The translations under genes were made by a program, and so were the position numbers. From contig JAFAGI010000007.1 in assembly GCA_023422835.1 (NCBI GenBank), positions 193,135 to 257,134 of the forward strand: a stretch of DNA of 64,000 nt, given 5' to 3'. Source of the stretch: Bacteroidota bacterium (GTDB lineage Bacteria; Bacteroidota; Bacteroidia; Chitinophagales; Chitinophagaceae). The notes under the pieces are model-generated. The model was not told where the DNA came from and did not search any database. It saw only the letters and a program-made list of their open reading frames with translations. Within the stretch, counting starts at the first letter, position 1. Each line of letters opens with the position of its first letter. This document shows positions 8,822-17,452 of the stretch, in pieces.

Positions 8822-10252
8822 TTATAAAGATTTAGTTTTTAATTTTAGCTGCACCACATTTTCTATATGCAGTGTATGCGGAAACATATCTACAGGCTGC
8901 ACTTTAGTCACAGTGTATTTAGCATCCAGCAGTTGAAGGTCGCGCGCTTGTGTGGCAGGATTGCAGCTGACATATACAATCGTTGGCGCTTCCATATCCA
9001 GCAGTTTATCTACAAGTTTCTCGTGCATGCCTGCGCGTGGTGGATCAGTGATTACTACATCCGGCTTGCCATGCAGAGCAAAAAAATCATCGTCACAGAT
9101 TTTAATGACATCGCCGGCGAAGAATTCAGCATGAGCAATGTTGTTCAGGGCAGCATTTTCTTTGGCATCTTCAATGGCGTCTTCCACCACTTCCACGCCA
9201 ATTATTTTTTTAGCTTTATCGCTGCAAAAAATACCGATACTGCCTGTGCCGCAATAAAGGTCATACAATACCTGTGATCCGTCAAGTTCAGCAAAATCCC
9301 TGGCTACCTGGTAGAGCTTCTCTGCCTGGCGGCTGTTTGTCTGGAAGAAAGATTTCGGGCTTATTTTGAACTTAAAATGTTCCAGCATTTCCGTAATATA
9401 GCCATTACCATAATAAGTTAGCGGTTGTTGGTCGTAAAGGCTGTCGTTCTTTTTTTCATTAATAGTGTACAGCAAAGTGGTGATCTGGGGAAACTTTTTC
9501 ACCAAAAGTTCCAGTAATGCCCCGCGGTTTTCTTTATCTTCATAGCCGAATACTACGTTCACCATCAACTCGCAGGTTGTGGTGTTGCGCACGTGCATGG
9601 TCCTGAGCCAGCCGGCATGGTTCCTGATATCATAAAAAGGAATTTTTCTGAGCCGGGCAAAATTGGCGACGAACTTTCGTATTTCGTTGGTAGGCTCTGC
9701 TTGCAGGTAACAAACATCTATGTCCACAACTTTATCGAAGAAGCCTTTAGCGTGCAGCCCCGCAGCATCCTGCTGTGGTATGTCGCCTGTAAGTTTCAGG
9801 GCCTGAAAATCTTCGCGGGGGATATACTTTTTAGTGCAGAATGTATATTCCATTTTATTGCGATAGCGTGTTGTGTCTGTGCATCCGATGATGGGCTGAA
9901 TTTCAGGCAGGGCAATTTTGCCAATACGCTCCAGGCTGTCTGTTACCTGGCGCTGCTTATAGTATAGCTGCTTTTCATAAGGAAGGTTTTGCCAGGTGCA
10001 ACCCCCGCAGGCGCCAAAATGCTTACAGAACGGTTCAATGCGCTCTTTGGCGTAAGAAATAAATTTTACAGGAAAAGCATTTGCCCAGTCTTTTTTATTT
10101 TTAGAAAGCTGTATATCTACCACATCTCCCGGAACCACGTTTTCAATAAAAATTACTTTCCCCTCTACACGCCCGATGGATTTACCTTCAGCTGCATAAT
10201 CTTCCACTAAAATATTCTCCAGTACAATTCTTTTATCTTTTTTTCTGCTCAC
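8822..10252 (-). CDS. rlmD: 23S rRNA (uracil-C5)-methyltransferase, RlmD/RumA family
   Basis: SAM-dependent methyltransferase that makes m5U in 23S rRNA. Seen: N-terminal TRAM domain (about 1-65), the 4Fe-4S motif CKHFGACGGCTW with a further cysteine upstream of the catalytic domain, QTNSRQAEKLY, the SAM motif YDLYCGTGSIGIF, DPPRAGMHEKL and the catalytic VSCNPATQARDL near the end. I choose the GTG at 10252 (VSRKKDKR): a promoter -7 element (TACCTTTG) lies only 4 bases upstream of it, so the longer ATG start at 10309 would lie outside the transcript and would add 19 unconserved-looking residues. First gene of the operon with the two rhomboid genes and pdxH. Confidence 0.92.
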   Translation of the reverse strand: MSRKKDKRIVLENILVEDYAAEGKSIGRVEGKVIFIENVVPGDVVDIQLSKNKKDWANAFPVKFISYAKERIEPFCKHFGACGGCTWQNLPYEKQLYYKQRQVTDSLERIGKIALPEIQPIIGCTDTTRYRNKMEYTFCTKKYIPREDFQALKLTGDIPQQDAAGLHAKGFFDKVVDIDVCYLQAEPTNEIRKFVANFARLRKIPFYDIRNHAGWLRTMHVRNTTTCELMVNVVFGYEDKENRGALLELLVKKFPQITTLLYTINEKKNDSLYDQQPLTYYGNGYITEMLEHFKFKISPKSFFQTNSRQAEKLYQVARDFAELDGSQVLYDLYCGTGSIGIFCSDKAKKIIGVEVVEDAIEDAKENAALNNIAHAEFFAGDVIKICDDDFFALHGKPDVVITDPPRAGMHEKLVDKLLDMEAPTIVYVSCNPATQARDLQLLDAKYTVTKVQPVDMFPHTLHIENVVQLKLKTKSL

Positions 10253-10256
10253 GCTG

Positions 10257-10264
10257 CAAAGGTA
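10257..10264 (-). promoter_or_regulatory. -7 element TACCTTTG for the rlmD operon
   Basis: TACCTTTG on the minus strand, almost touching the GTG start of rlmD, implying a very short leader. No convincing -33 element was found. The rest of the gap up to nagB (10310-10552) is AT-rich with imperfect ATTATCAAT-type repeats and shows no gene. Confidence 0.5.
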
Positions 10265-10552
10265 AAGTTTAATTGAGAATGGAGAGTTGAAATTTGCGTA
10301 AATGGGCAAGTAATAATCATAATCAAAACAAATCTTATCTCATTATTCGGATAACGAAAATAAATTAAAATTCTAAAGATATATCAGAACGCAACAGGGG
10401 CGCACAATTATCCATTTTCCACTACATTATCAATTATCAATAATCAATTCCACTCAAACGTATGCACAGTACCTGTTAGATTATTTTTAAGCGATGTGGA
10501 TATAATATTGTAAATTTACACCTCCAAATTACATCTAAATAATACAGCTATT

Positions 10553-12451
10553 ATGATTGATTCTTTCGAAAAAATTGATGTGGAGGTATACAAAACCCCC
10601 GATGAAGGCGCCAGGGCAGTTGCTCAGGAAATCGCAGACCTTATCAGAGCCAAACAGGCAAATAACGAAAAATGTGTGTTGGGCCTTGCAACCGGTTCTA
10701 CCCCGTTGAAATTGTACGAATACCTTATACAAATGCATAAGGAAGAAGGTCTCAGCTTTAAAAACGTAGTTACATTCAACCTGGATGAATACTACCCGCT
10801 TGAAAAGGAAGCAGAACAAAGCTATTGGAATTTTATGCACGTGAGACTGTTCAATCATATAGATATTGACCCGGATAATATACACCTGCCAAAAGGCGAA
10901 TGGCCGAAAGACAAGATCAGGCAGCATTGCGAAGAATATGAAAAAGCTATTGACGATGCCGGTGGTATAGACTTACAGATATTGGGCATAGGTAACAACG
11001 GGCATATCGGCTTTAATGAGCCTGGCTCCAGCATCCATGCCAGGACAAGGCTGGTAGTGCTTGAGAACTCTACACGAGTTGCTAACCTGAAAGACTTCCC
11101 TAACCTGTCTAAAGTGCCGAGAATGGCTATATCTATGGGGATCAGCACCATCATGCGTTCTAAGAGAGTGGTACTTTTAGCATGGGGGCACAAGGCGCCT
11201 ATCGTTGCCAAGGCTGTAGAAGGCACCGTGACAGAACAGGTGCCTGCCAGCATTCTGCAACAACATCCTGATTGCACTTTTGTAATTGATAAATCTGCGG
11301 CTGCTGAGTTGACCAGGTTTAAATCGCCCTGGCTTACTGGCGAAGTAGACTGGAGCGACCAGCTGATCAGGAAAGCGGTTGTAAACCTTTCATTGAAACT
11401 TAAAAAACCTTTGCTGACCCTTACCGATAATGATTATATTGAAAATGGTTTAGGTGACTTATTAACCGAGAAAGGAGAAGCATACGACATTAACCTGCTG
11501 GTGTACTACATGATGCGCGACACCATCACAGGCTGGCCCGGCGGAAAACCGGGTGCTGAATATCCACGCCATCCCGAGCGCCCGGAGCCTTTTCCTAAAA
11601 CATCTATCGTCTTTTCTCCACACCCTGATGATGACATCATCTCTATGGGCGGCACCTTTACACGCCTGGTAGAGCAGGGACACAACGTACATGTAGCCTA
11701 TCAAACCAGTGGAAACATTGCCGTTACAGATGAATTTGTAACAAGATACCTCGACTTTGCTGTAGGCTTCGATGAGCTTTCCGGAACAGATAGCTCCCAC
11801 AGCCGCGAAATTATGCAGGATGCCCAGAAATATCTTTCAGGCAAGCAAAAAGATGAATCCGACACACCCGTGATCCGCGAAATAAAAGGCCTGATCAGGA
11901 GAACTGAAGCGCGTGCTACGGCCAAATATGTGGGTTTAAAGGAAGACCAGATACACTTTATGAACCTACCCTTCTACGAAACCGGCCTGATAGAGAAAAA
12001 GCCTATGGGTGAAGAAGATATAGCCATCACCATGAAATTGTTGAGAGAAATAAAACCACAACAGATATTCTGTGCCGGTGACCTTGCTGACCCGCATGGC
12101 ACTCATAAGGTATGCCTGGAGATTATATTTGAATCCATAAAAAGAATAAAGGAGGAAGGAGATGAATGGCTGAAAGATTGTTGGGTGTGGATGTATAAAG
12201 GTGCATGGCAGGAATGGGATATCACTGAAATTGAAATGGCAGTACCCATGAGTCCTGGACAGGTAAGGCACAAACGCTACGGTATATTCATTCACCAGTC
12301 CCAAAAAGACAGCGTACCCTTCCAGGGAAGCGACAGCAGGGAATTCTGGCAGAGAGCAGAAGAAAGGAATGCTAATACTGCTAACCTGTATTCAGAATTG
12401 GGGCTTACCAAATACGCTGCTATGGAAGCTTTCGTAAGATGGAAATTTTAA
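10553..12451 (+). CDS. nagB: Glucosamine-6-phosphate deaminase fused to a PIG-L-type deacetylase domain
   Basis: A 632-residue two-domain protein. Residues about 1-280 are NagB-like: VLGLATGSTPLKLYEYL (phosphate loop), TFNLDEYYPL (catalytic Asp) and LGIGNNGHIGFNEPGSS (His and Glu of the triad); Asn replaces the Asp of the E. coli motif, as in some Gram-positive NagB proteins. Residues about 345-560 form a PIG-L/LmbE domain with FSPHPDDDIISMGG and a later metal-site DPHGTHK. NagB converts glucosamine-6-phosphate to fructose-6-phosphate and ammonia; PIG-L domains remove N-acetyl groups. The fusion could join deacetylation and deamination in amino-sugar use (inference). A GH20 hexosaminidase at 47 kb could supply the substrate. 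Confidence 0.93.
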   Translation: MIDSFEKIDVEVYKTPDEGARAVAQEIADLIRAKQANNEKCVLGLATGSTPLKLYEYLIQMHKEEGLSFKNVVTFNLDEYYPLEKEAEQSYWNFMHVRLFNHIDIDPDNIHLPKGEWPKDKIRQHCEEYEKAIDDAGGIDLQILGIGNNGHIGFNEPGSSIHARTRLVVLENSTRVANLKDFPNLSKVPRMAISMGISTIMRSKRVVLLAWGHKAPIVAKAVEGTVTEQVPASILQQHPDCTFVIDKSAAAELTRFKSPWLTGEVDWSDQLIRKAVVNLSLKLKKPLLTLTDNDYIENGLGDLLTEKGEAYDINLLVYYMMRDTITGWPGGKPGAEYPRHPERPEPFPKTSIVFSPHPDDDIISMGGTFTRLVEQGHNVHVAYQTSGNIAVTDEFVTRYLDFAVGFDELSGTDSSHSREIMQDAQKYLSGKQKDESDTPVIREIKGLIRRTEARATAKYVGLKEDQIHFMNLPFYETGLIEKKPMGEEDIAITMKLLREIKPQQIFCAGDLADPHGTHKVCLEIIFESIKRIKEEGDEWLKDCWVWMYKGAWQEWDITEIEMAVPMSPGQVRHKRYGIFIHQSQKDSVPFQGSDSREFWQRAEERNANTANLYSELGLTKYAAMEAFVRWKF

Positions 12452-12475
12452 TGTAGTAATTTACTGAACTAAACG

Positions 12476-12510
12476 AGAGGCTGTCTCAAAAGGGCAGCCT
12501 CTTGCTGTTT
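12476..12510 (+). terminator. Terminator hairpin after nagB
   Basis: Perfect arms AGAGGCTG (12476-12483) and CAGCCTCT (12495-12502) with an 11-base loop, then TGCTGTTTG. The 3' tail is only moderately T-rich. It stands between convergent nagB and dnaX. Confidence 0.65.
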
Positions 12511-12572
12511 GAAAATTTCAAAACTAATACCACTTTTTACTATAAAGAAAAAAATTGCTTACGCAAAGCGCG

Positions 12573-14408
12573 CTATCTGTAGCCCAGCTTTAGCCTTTCA
12601 ATAAAATCCTGTACCAGCGGATTTGCGTTAATGATCTTTTGCAGTTTCTCTTCGCTGGTCATAGGGCGTTCGATCACGATGTCTGTATGGTCTACCTCTA
12701 CACGGAAATGGATGCTGCGGTTGGCAAAAGCTTTTTGTACTTCGTCGGATATGAATGGGCGTTCCTTGTCAATAAAGCCGCCTGAGATGGAACTGTCTAC
12801 TTTTACAACAAATTCATTTTCGCCGGAAACGGCTAACTGCGCCAGCCTGAAAGCATTGGCAGAGGATTGTTTGGACTGCTTATGCAGCTTTACCGTAAAA
12901 TCATTCCAGATCTGGGTGAGTTTATTTATTTCCAGCGGGATGGCTTCTGCAATCTCCTCCACATTGTACTCATGATTGTATTTCTGCCGCAGGCTTTCCA
13001 GTAAATTCTTTTTGGAAATACCGTTCGATTCCAATGCAGGTTGTGTTTTCTTTACTTCCTGCTTTACAGGTTCTGCAGCAGAATCCGGCTGGTTGCTACT
13101 TCCGCCGTAGCTTACAGCAGGTTTCTCCGCTTCTTTTTCTATATATAATCTGGCATCACCATAATCGCGTAGCACCGGTTTAGCTGCGCTATCTTGTACA
13201 GGTACAGGTATAGTTTTGGCTTTGAAAGGTAAGATTTCAGCAGACCTTATAGCTACCGCATCATTGATCCGTTTTTTTTTTACTAATTGATTGTGCTCTG
13301 CCGACAGCTCAATAGCCTGCTGCAGGTAGTTAAGCTTCATCAGTGCCAGTTCTACATGCAACCTCCTGTTCCTTGCCGATTTGTAATTGATCTCTGCTTC
13401 ATTGAGCAGGTTCAATGCACTGAGCATAAAAGAAAGATCTGTTTCCTGTGCCACACGCTGGTATTTATCGCGCATTGTTTCCACTACATCCAGCAACGAT
13501 ATGGCTTTCGGGTTTTTACAAACCATGAGGTTGCGTATAAATTCTGCAAAGCCGTTCAGGAAAATGTCGCCTTCGAAGCCTTTGCGGTTTATCTCATCAT
13601 ACAGCAGCATGGCAGCAGCAAGATCCTGTGCAGACAAGGCTTCCAGCAGTTTAAAATAATAATCGTGATCCAGTATGTTCAGGTGCTCGAGCGTGTTCTT
13701 GTAGGTGACTTTACCGTTTGTGAAACTTACTATTTTGTCCAGTATGCTGAGGGCATCGCGCATACAGCCTTCACTTTTCTCGGCAATGACATGCAGCGCA
13801 GATTTATCTGCGTCAATATTTTCTTTGGTTGCTATTTCCTGCAGGTGATGAATGGTGTCGTCGTTGGTTATTCTCTTAAAATCAAAGATCTGGCAACGGC
13901 TAAGGATAGTAGGCAGAATCTTGTGCTTTTCTGTAGTAGCCAGGATAAAAATCGCGTAATGCGGCGGCTCTTCTAAAGTTTTTAAAAACGCATTGAACGC
14001 GCTTGAGCTGAGCATGTGCACCTCATCTACGATATACACTTTGTACTTACCGGCCTGAGGCGCAAAACGCACCTGCTCTACCAGTGTCCTGATATCGTCT
14101 ACAGAGTTGTTAGAGGCGGCATCCAGTTCATGAATGTTTAAAGAAGTACCTTTATTAAAGCTTTTGCAGGAGATACATTCATTGCATGCCTCTCCATCAG
14201 CCTGCGGGCTTTCGCAGTTGATGGTTTTTGCCAAGATCCTTGCACAAGTGGTTTTTCCCACACCCCTCGGGCCACAAAAAAGAAATGCATGTGCGAGCTG
14301 GTTGTTTTTAATAGCGTTTTTTAAAGTAGTAGTGATGTGTTCCTGTCCTACAACGGTATCAAAAGTTTGCGGCCTGTATTTCCTAGCTGAAACAACAAAA
14401 TTTTCCAT
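12573..14408 (-). CDS. dnaX: DNA polymerase III subunit gamma/tau
   Basis: A 611-residue clamp-loader ATPase. Seen: VVGQEHITTTLKNAI, Walker A GPRGVGKTTCAR, the zinc-binding cysteines CESPQADGEACNECISC, Walker B VYIVDEVHMLS, sensor I ILATTEKHKILPTILSRC (the SRC arginine finger) and the AAA+ lid to about residue 240. The remaining part contains the oligomerisation domain and a variable, Pro/Glu-rich linker before a C-terminal domain. No A-rich frameshift site for a separate gamma form was obvious. Stands alone, convergent with nagB and divergent from atpZ. Confidence 0.96.
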   Translation of the reverse strand: MENFVVSARKYRPQTFDTVVGQEHITTTLKNAIKNNQLAHAFLFCGPRGVGKTTCARILAKTINCESPQADGEACNECISCKSFNKGTSLNIHELDAASNNSVDDIRTLVEQVRFAPQAGKYKVYIVDEVHMLSSSAFNAFLKTLEEPPHYAIFILATTEKHKILPTILSRCQIFDFKRITNDDTIHHLQEIATKENIDADKSALHVIAEKSEGCMRDALSILDKIVSFTNGKVTYKNTLEHLNILDHDYYFKLLEALSAQDLAAAMLLYDEINRKGFEGDIFLNGFAEFIRNLMVCKNPKAISLLDVVETMRDKYQRVAQETDLSFMLSALNLLNEAEINYKSARNRRLHVELALMKLNYLQQAIELSAEHNQLVKKKRINDAVAIRSAEILPFKAKTIPVPVQDSAAKPVLRDYGDARLYIEKEAEKPAVSYGGSSNQPDSAAEPVKQEVKKTQPALESNGISKKNLLESLRQKYNHEYNVEEIAEAIPLEINKLTQIWNDFTVKLHKQSKQSSANAFRLAQLAVSGENEFVVKVDSSISGGFIDKERPFISDEVQKAFANRSIHFRVEVDHTDIVIERPMTSEEKLQKIINANPLVQDFIERLKLGYR

Positions 14409-14503
14409 GGTGCAATTTACATAAATTTCAGCGCAGACGAATACATTTCATTTTTTGTAAAGCTTTTTAATCTGACTAACAATCAATGTTATTTTAAACC
14501 GGT

Positions 14504-14511
14504 TATCTTTG
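14504..14511 (+). promoter_or_regulatory. -7 element TATCTTTG for the atpZ-like operon
   Basis: TATCTTTG matches TAnnTTTG and ends 8 bases before the ATG at 14520. No good -33 element 19 bases upstream. Confidence 0.5.
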
Positions 14512-14519
14512 CTGCTTAG

Positions 14520-14756
14520 ATGGCAAAAGATAAACCAAAATACAAGTCCAACACCCAGATATTTGTAGAATACCTTAATTTCGGCACGCAGTTGGGGCTA
14601 ATGCTGTTTGTGGCGGTATGGGGCGGTAAAAAACTGGATGAAAAACTTCACCTGTCTTTTCCGTTGCTGGTATGGCTGTTTCCGCTTATCGTGATCGCAG
14701 GGATGTTCATCAAACTATTCCGCGACACTGCTAAAAAGAAAACTGAAAATGAATAA
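14520..14756 (+). CDS. AtpZ/AtpI-type small membrane protein (ATP synthase accessory)
   Basis: A 78-residue protein with two membrane helices: FGTQLGLMLFVAVWGGKKLD (with the helix-end GxKLD typical of AtpZ) and PLLVWLFPLIVIAGMFIKLF. AtpZ/AtpI proteins help insert Mg2+ or assemble the c-ring and normally precede atpB and atpE. It overlaps the next gene by 8 bases, so the two form an operon, but no ATP synthase structural gene follows. Confidence 0.8.
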   Translation: MAKDKPKYKSNTQIFVEYLNFGTQLGLMLFVAVWGGKKLDEKLHLSFPLLVWLFPLIVIAGMFIKLFRDTAKKKTENE

Positions 14757-15156
14757 ACTGAATATTAAGAAAGACACCCTGGTACTGGTGATAATTTTTA
14801 TTGTGATCAATACAGTTGTTCTGGTATTGAACAATACAGGCGTTGGTGTGCCACAGATCAATTATACCGTAGTGCTTATTGCCAACCTGTTGCTTTTCGT
14901 ACTTACTTTTGTTTCATACCTGGTACACATAAAATCTGTGAACAACAACAATCCCTATGCTTTTGTAAGAGGCATCATGTCTATGATGATCGTGAAATTA
15001 CTGGTGCTGGCAGGCGCTGTAATTTTATATCTGTACTTTTTCAAGGAATCTAAAAACGTACCGGCTATTATTGCCGGGCTTGGACTATACATACTTTACA
15101 GTGTAATGGATGTGCGCGCAGCATTTAAACTCAGCAGGAACAAAAAGAATGGCTAA
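14749..15156 (+). CDS. Small four-helix membrane protein, possibly ATP synthase subunit I-like
   Basis: A 135-residue protein with four hydrophobic segments: LVLVIIFIVINTVVLVL, VVLIANLLLFVLTFVSYLV, MMIVKLLVLAGAVILYLYFF and AIIAGLGLYILYSVMDVRAA. Size, topology and placement after an AtpZ-like gene suggest an AtpI/subunit I-like protein, but there is no distinctive motif. It overlaps the AtpZ-like gene by 8 bases and the SprT-like gene by 8 bases, so all three are translated from one message. Confidence 0.65.
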   Translation: MNKLNIKKDTLVLVIIFIVINTVVLVLNNTGVGVPQINYTVVLIANLLLFVLTFVSYLVHIKSVNNNNPYAFVRGIMSMMIVKLLVLAGAVILYLYFFKESKNVPAIIAGLGLYILYSVMDVRAAFKLSRNKKNG

Positions 15157-15766
15157 GGTTGAGCAACCCATGCAGGCGCTGGCCGCCTATCTTCCGGAAA
15201 ACTGTTTTGAAGAAGTAGTGAATTATCTGGTGAAATACAAAGTTCACCTTACCATCACCCGTGCACGAAAATCTGTAATGGGAAATTACAAAAGCGCCTA
15301 TAAAGGCGATAACCACAAGATATCCGTCAACGGAAATTTAAATAAATATTCCTTCTTGATCACCCTCTTGCATGAGCTGGCACATCTGCTTACTTTTGAA
15401 AAATACGGATCGCGTGTACAATCGCATGGCAGGGAATGGAAAGCAATTTATTCATGGTTGCTGGCAGACTTTTTAAAGAAACATATTTTTCCGGACGACG
15501 TTGTAAAAGCCATCAGTGAATCAATACATAACCCGGGAGCCTCCGCCTGTGCAGAAGACGGGCTAATGCGTGCTCTGCGGAAATATGATGCGCATGCATC
15601 TAATAAAGTATTACTGGAAACGCTACCACCCGGAACACATTTTTTATACAGTGATAAAACTTATAAAAAAGGTAAAAAACGTACCAAGCGATTTGAATGT
15701 ATAGAAGTAGATTCAAAAAAAATGTACCTGTTCAGCCCGGTTTGTGAAGTGGAAGTTGTAAAATAA
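15149..15766 (+). CDS. SprT-like zinc metalloprotease-domain protein
   Basis: A 205-residue protein from the ATG at 15149 (MAKVEQPM), which overlaps the end of the previous gene. Seen: a zinc motif LLHELAHLLTFEKYG with a third ligand expected in HGREWK, and a C-terminal basic, beta-rich segment (YKKGKKRTKRFECIEVDSKKMYLFSPVCEVEVV) resembling the zinc-ribbon part of SprT proteins but with few cysteines. SprT/Spartan-type domains are linked to DNA-protein crosslink repair in eukaryotes; the bacterial role is poorly known. An in-frame ATG at 15110 would add 13 residues inside the previous gene and is less likely. Confidence 0.85.
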   Translation: MAKVEQPMQALAAYLPENCFEEVVNYLVKYKVHLTITRARKSVMGNYKSAYKGDNHKISVNGNLNKYSFLITLLHELAHLLTFEKYGSRVQSHGREWKAIYSWLLADFLKKHIFPDDVVKAISESIHNPGASACAEDGLMRALRKYDAHASNKVLLETLPPGTHFLYSDKTYKKGKKRTKRFECIEVDSKKMYLFSPVCEVEVVK

Positions 15767-15833
15767 AATCTTTTGGGTAGGATAAGTAAATGTTTAACTT
15801 TATACACGCTGATTACTTATTAAATCCAATGCC

Positions 15834-16079
15834 GTGCATGAAAAAATTTCTCTTTTTGTCTTGTTGATCTTCGCCTTTTTTTTATTAACCTCTTGCTTTG
15901 CAAAACCCACAGCAAGGCAGATACCGCAAAATAATACTACATACCAGGTAGATTATTTATTTGAAGATGATGGTTGTAAATTTTACAGGTTTTATGATAT
16001 TGGCGAATACGTTTACTTTACTAATTGCAGTGGAAATGTTACAGCACATAGCAAGGACTCATCCAGGAAAAGAGGATAG
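15834..16079 (+). CDS. Small lipoprotein resembling DUF4884
   Basis: An 81-residue protein read from GTG at 15834. It has a hydrophobic signal and lipobox LLTSC, then VDYLFEDDGCKFYRFYDIGEYVYFTNCSG, which matches the conserved core I associate with DUF4884 lipoproteins. The nearby ATGs (15829, 15838) are in another frame that stops after about 12 codons, so the GTG is the only sensible start, or the gene has lost its ATG. Function unknown. Confidence 0.65.
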   Translation: MHEKISLFVLLIFAFFLLTSCFAKPTARQIPQNNTTYQVDYLFEDDGCKFYRFYDIGEYVYFTNCSGNVTAHSKDSSRKRG

Positions 16080-16096
16080 TAAATGCGATTTATAAA

Positions 16097-16151
16097 TACA
16101 ATGCCTTAATACAAAAATAAATCATCTTATTGATGCTGTTCAGGCATTGTA
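16097..16151. terminator. Long inverted repeat between convergent genes (bidirectional terminator candidate)
   Basis: Perfect 10-bp arms TACAATGCCT (16097-16106) and AGGCATTGTA (16142-16151) with an AT-rich 35-base loop holding a smaller CATC/GATG stem. It fills the gap between the convergent DUF4884-like and MalY-like genes. Confidence 0.5.
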
Positions 16152-16168
16152 ATAATATAGCAAGCTGT

Positions 16169-17344
16169 TTAACCAACAGCTTCTTTCAATTGCCGCAAAG
16201 CTTTTTCCAGTGTACTTCTCGGGCAGCCCACATTCAAGCGCATAAAGCCTGCTCCCTGCGAACCAAAGGTTGCGCCGTCGTTAAGCGCAAGCCCCGCCTG
16301 ATCTCTGAATAAACAGACCAGTGCTTTATGATCGAGCTGTAACCCGCTGCAGTCAAGCCATACAAGGAAAGAAGCCTGTGGTATCAATGCTTTTATTTGG
16401 GGAATATTTTTTTCCAAATATCCCGCTACGAATTGAATATTGTCCCACACATAGGCTGTCATTTCCTTACGCCAGTCGTCACATAGTGTATAAGCCACTT
16501 CTGTAGCCAGGTAAGAAAACAAAGTTCCCTGGTCAAGCTCGGCTCTTTTGAGATAATTGTAGTAAGATTTCCGCAGGTCATGATTTTTTATAACAGCGTA
16601 GGAGCAAACAATACCGGCCAGGTTAAAAGTTTTTGAAGGCGCCATAAAAGTAATGGAATGCTGCGCTGCCTTTTCAGAAACTGTAGCAAAAGGCGTATGC
16701 TTATACCCGTTGTGCAATATTTCTGCATGGATCTCGTCTGATATTACAAGCACATTATGCGCAGAACAAATTTCTGCTACTTCCTGCAACACTTCCCTGC
16801 TCCAGGCAATGCCAACCGGGTTGTGGGGATTGCATAAAATAAGTATTTTACATTGCTGCTCTGAAACAATTTTCTTCAGGCCCCCGAGGTCCATGGTGTA
16901 GTTTTCGCCATCAAACAGCAACGGATTTTCTACAACAGTTCTGTTCTGCGCCTGCGGCACCAGCCTGAAAGGATGATAAACGGGCGGTTGTATAATAATT
17001 TTATCGCCTTCATTTGTGAAATGATCAATAGCCAATCCTATGCCCTTCACAATGCCGGGAATGTAGCTCAGCTCTTCTCGCGAAACGCTCCAGCCGTGCT
17101 GAGATGACAGCCAGTTTATGATAGCATCATAGTAATTTTTAGAAGGAATAGTATAACCAAAAATACCATGATCAATTCTTTTTCTGAAAGCTTCTATAAT
17201 CTGTGGCGGCGCTTTAAAATCCATATCGGCAACCCACAAAGGTATCAGCCCTTCCCTGCCGATCTTCATTTTCATGGCGTCTGTTTTATAGGCATTGGTG
17301 CCTCTTCGGTCAATTACTTCATCAAAATTGTATTTGTATTCCAT
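16169..17344 (-). CDS. MalY/PatB-family PLP-dependent aminotransferase (cystathionine beta-lyase-like)
   Basis: A 391-residue fold-type I PLP enzyme. Seen: start NFDEVIDRRGTNAYKTDAM, the characteristic PLWVADMDFKAPPQII, GYTIPSKNYYDAI, NPHNPVGIAWS, ISDEIHAEIL, the PLP lysine in MAPSKTFNLAG, and MRLNVGCPRSTLEKAL with the carboxylate-binding arginine. MalY/PatB enzymes cleave cystathionine to homocysteine, pyruvate and ammonia; a broader C-S lyase or aminotransferase role is possible. Single gene with its own -7 element. Confidence 0.93.
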   Translation of the reverse strand: MEYKYNFDEVIDRRGTNAYKTDAMKMKIGREGLIPLWVADMDFKAPPQIIEAFRKRIDHGIFGYTIPSKNYYDAIINWLSSQHGWSVSREELSYIPGIVKGIGLAIDHFTNEGDKIIIQPPVYHPFRLVPQAQNRTVVENPLLFDGENYTMDLGGLKKIVSEQQCKILILCNPHNPVGIAWSREVLQEVAEICSAHNVLVISDEIHAEILHNGYKHTPFATVSEKAAQHSITFMAPSKTFNLAGIVCSYAVIKNHDLRKSYYNYLKRAELDQGTLFSYLATEVAYTLCDDWRKEMTAYVWDNIQFVAGYLEKNIPQIKALIPQASFLVWLDCSGLQLDHKALVCLFRDQAGLALNDGATFGSQGAGFMRLNVGCPRSTLEKALRQLKEAVG

Positions 17345-17348
17345 AGCA

Positions 17349-17356
17349 CAAATGTA
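17349..17356 (-). promoter_or_regulatory. -7 element TACATTTG for the MalY-like gene
   Basis: TACATTTG on the minus strand, 4 bases ahead of the ATG at 17344. This predicts a nearly leaderless transcript. No clear -33 element. Confidence 0.5.
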
Positions 17357-17439
17357 CTGATTTGATTTTTTTAAAAGAGCTGTTTAGTTTTCAAACAGAT
17401 AAAATTGACACAAGCTTTCAATTGTCAGCATCTTCTGCA

Positions 17440-17447
17440 TACATTTG
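17440..17447 (+). promoter_or_regulatory. -7 element TACATTTG for the J-protein gene
   Basis: TACATTTG ends 5 bases before the ATG at 17453 and lies downstream of the alternative start at 17405, which argues for the shorter protein. Confidence 0.5.
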
Positions 17448-17452
17448 CCGTG

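Noticed and set aside
13287..13976. 229-residue open frame on the plus strand inside dnaX
   Set aside because: It lies wholly opposite the conserved ATPase part of dnaX, has shadow-like composition (many His/Cys/Val-rich stretches) and no start context.
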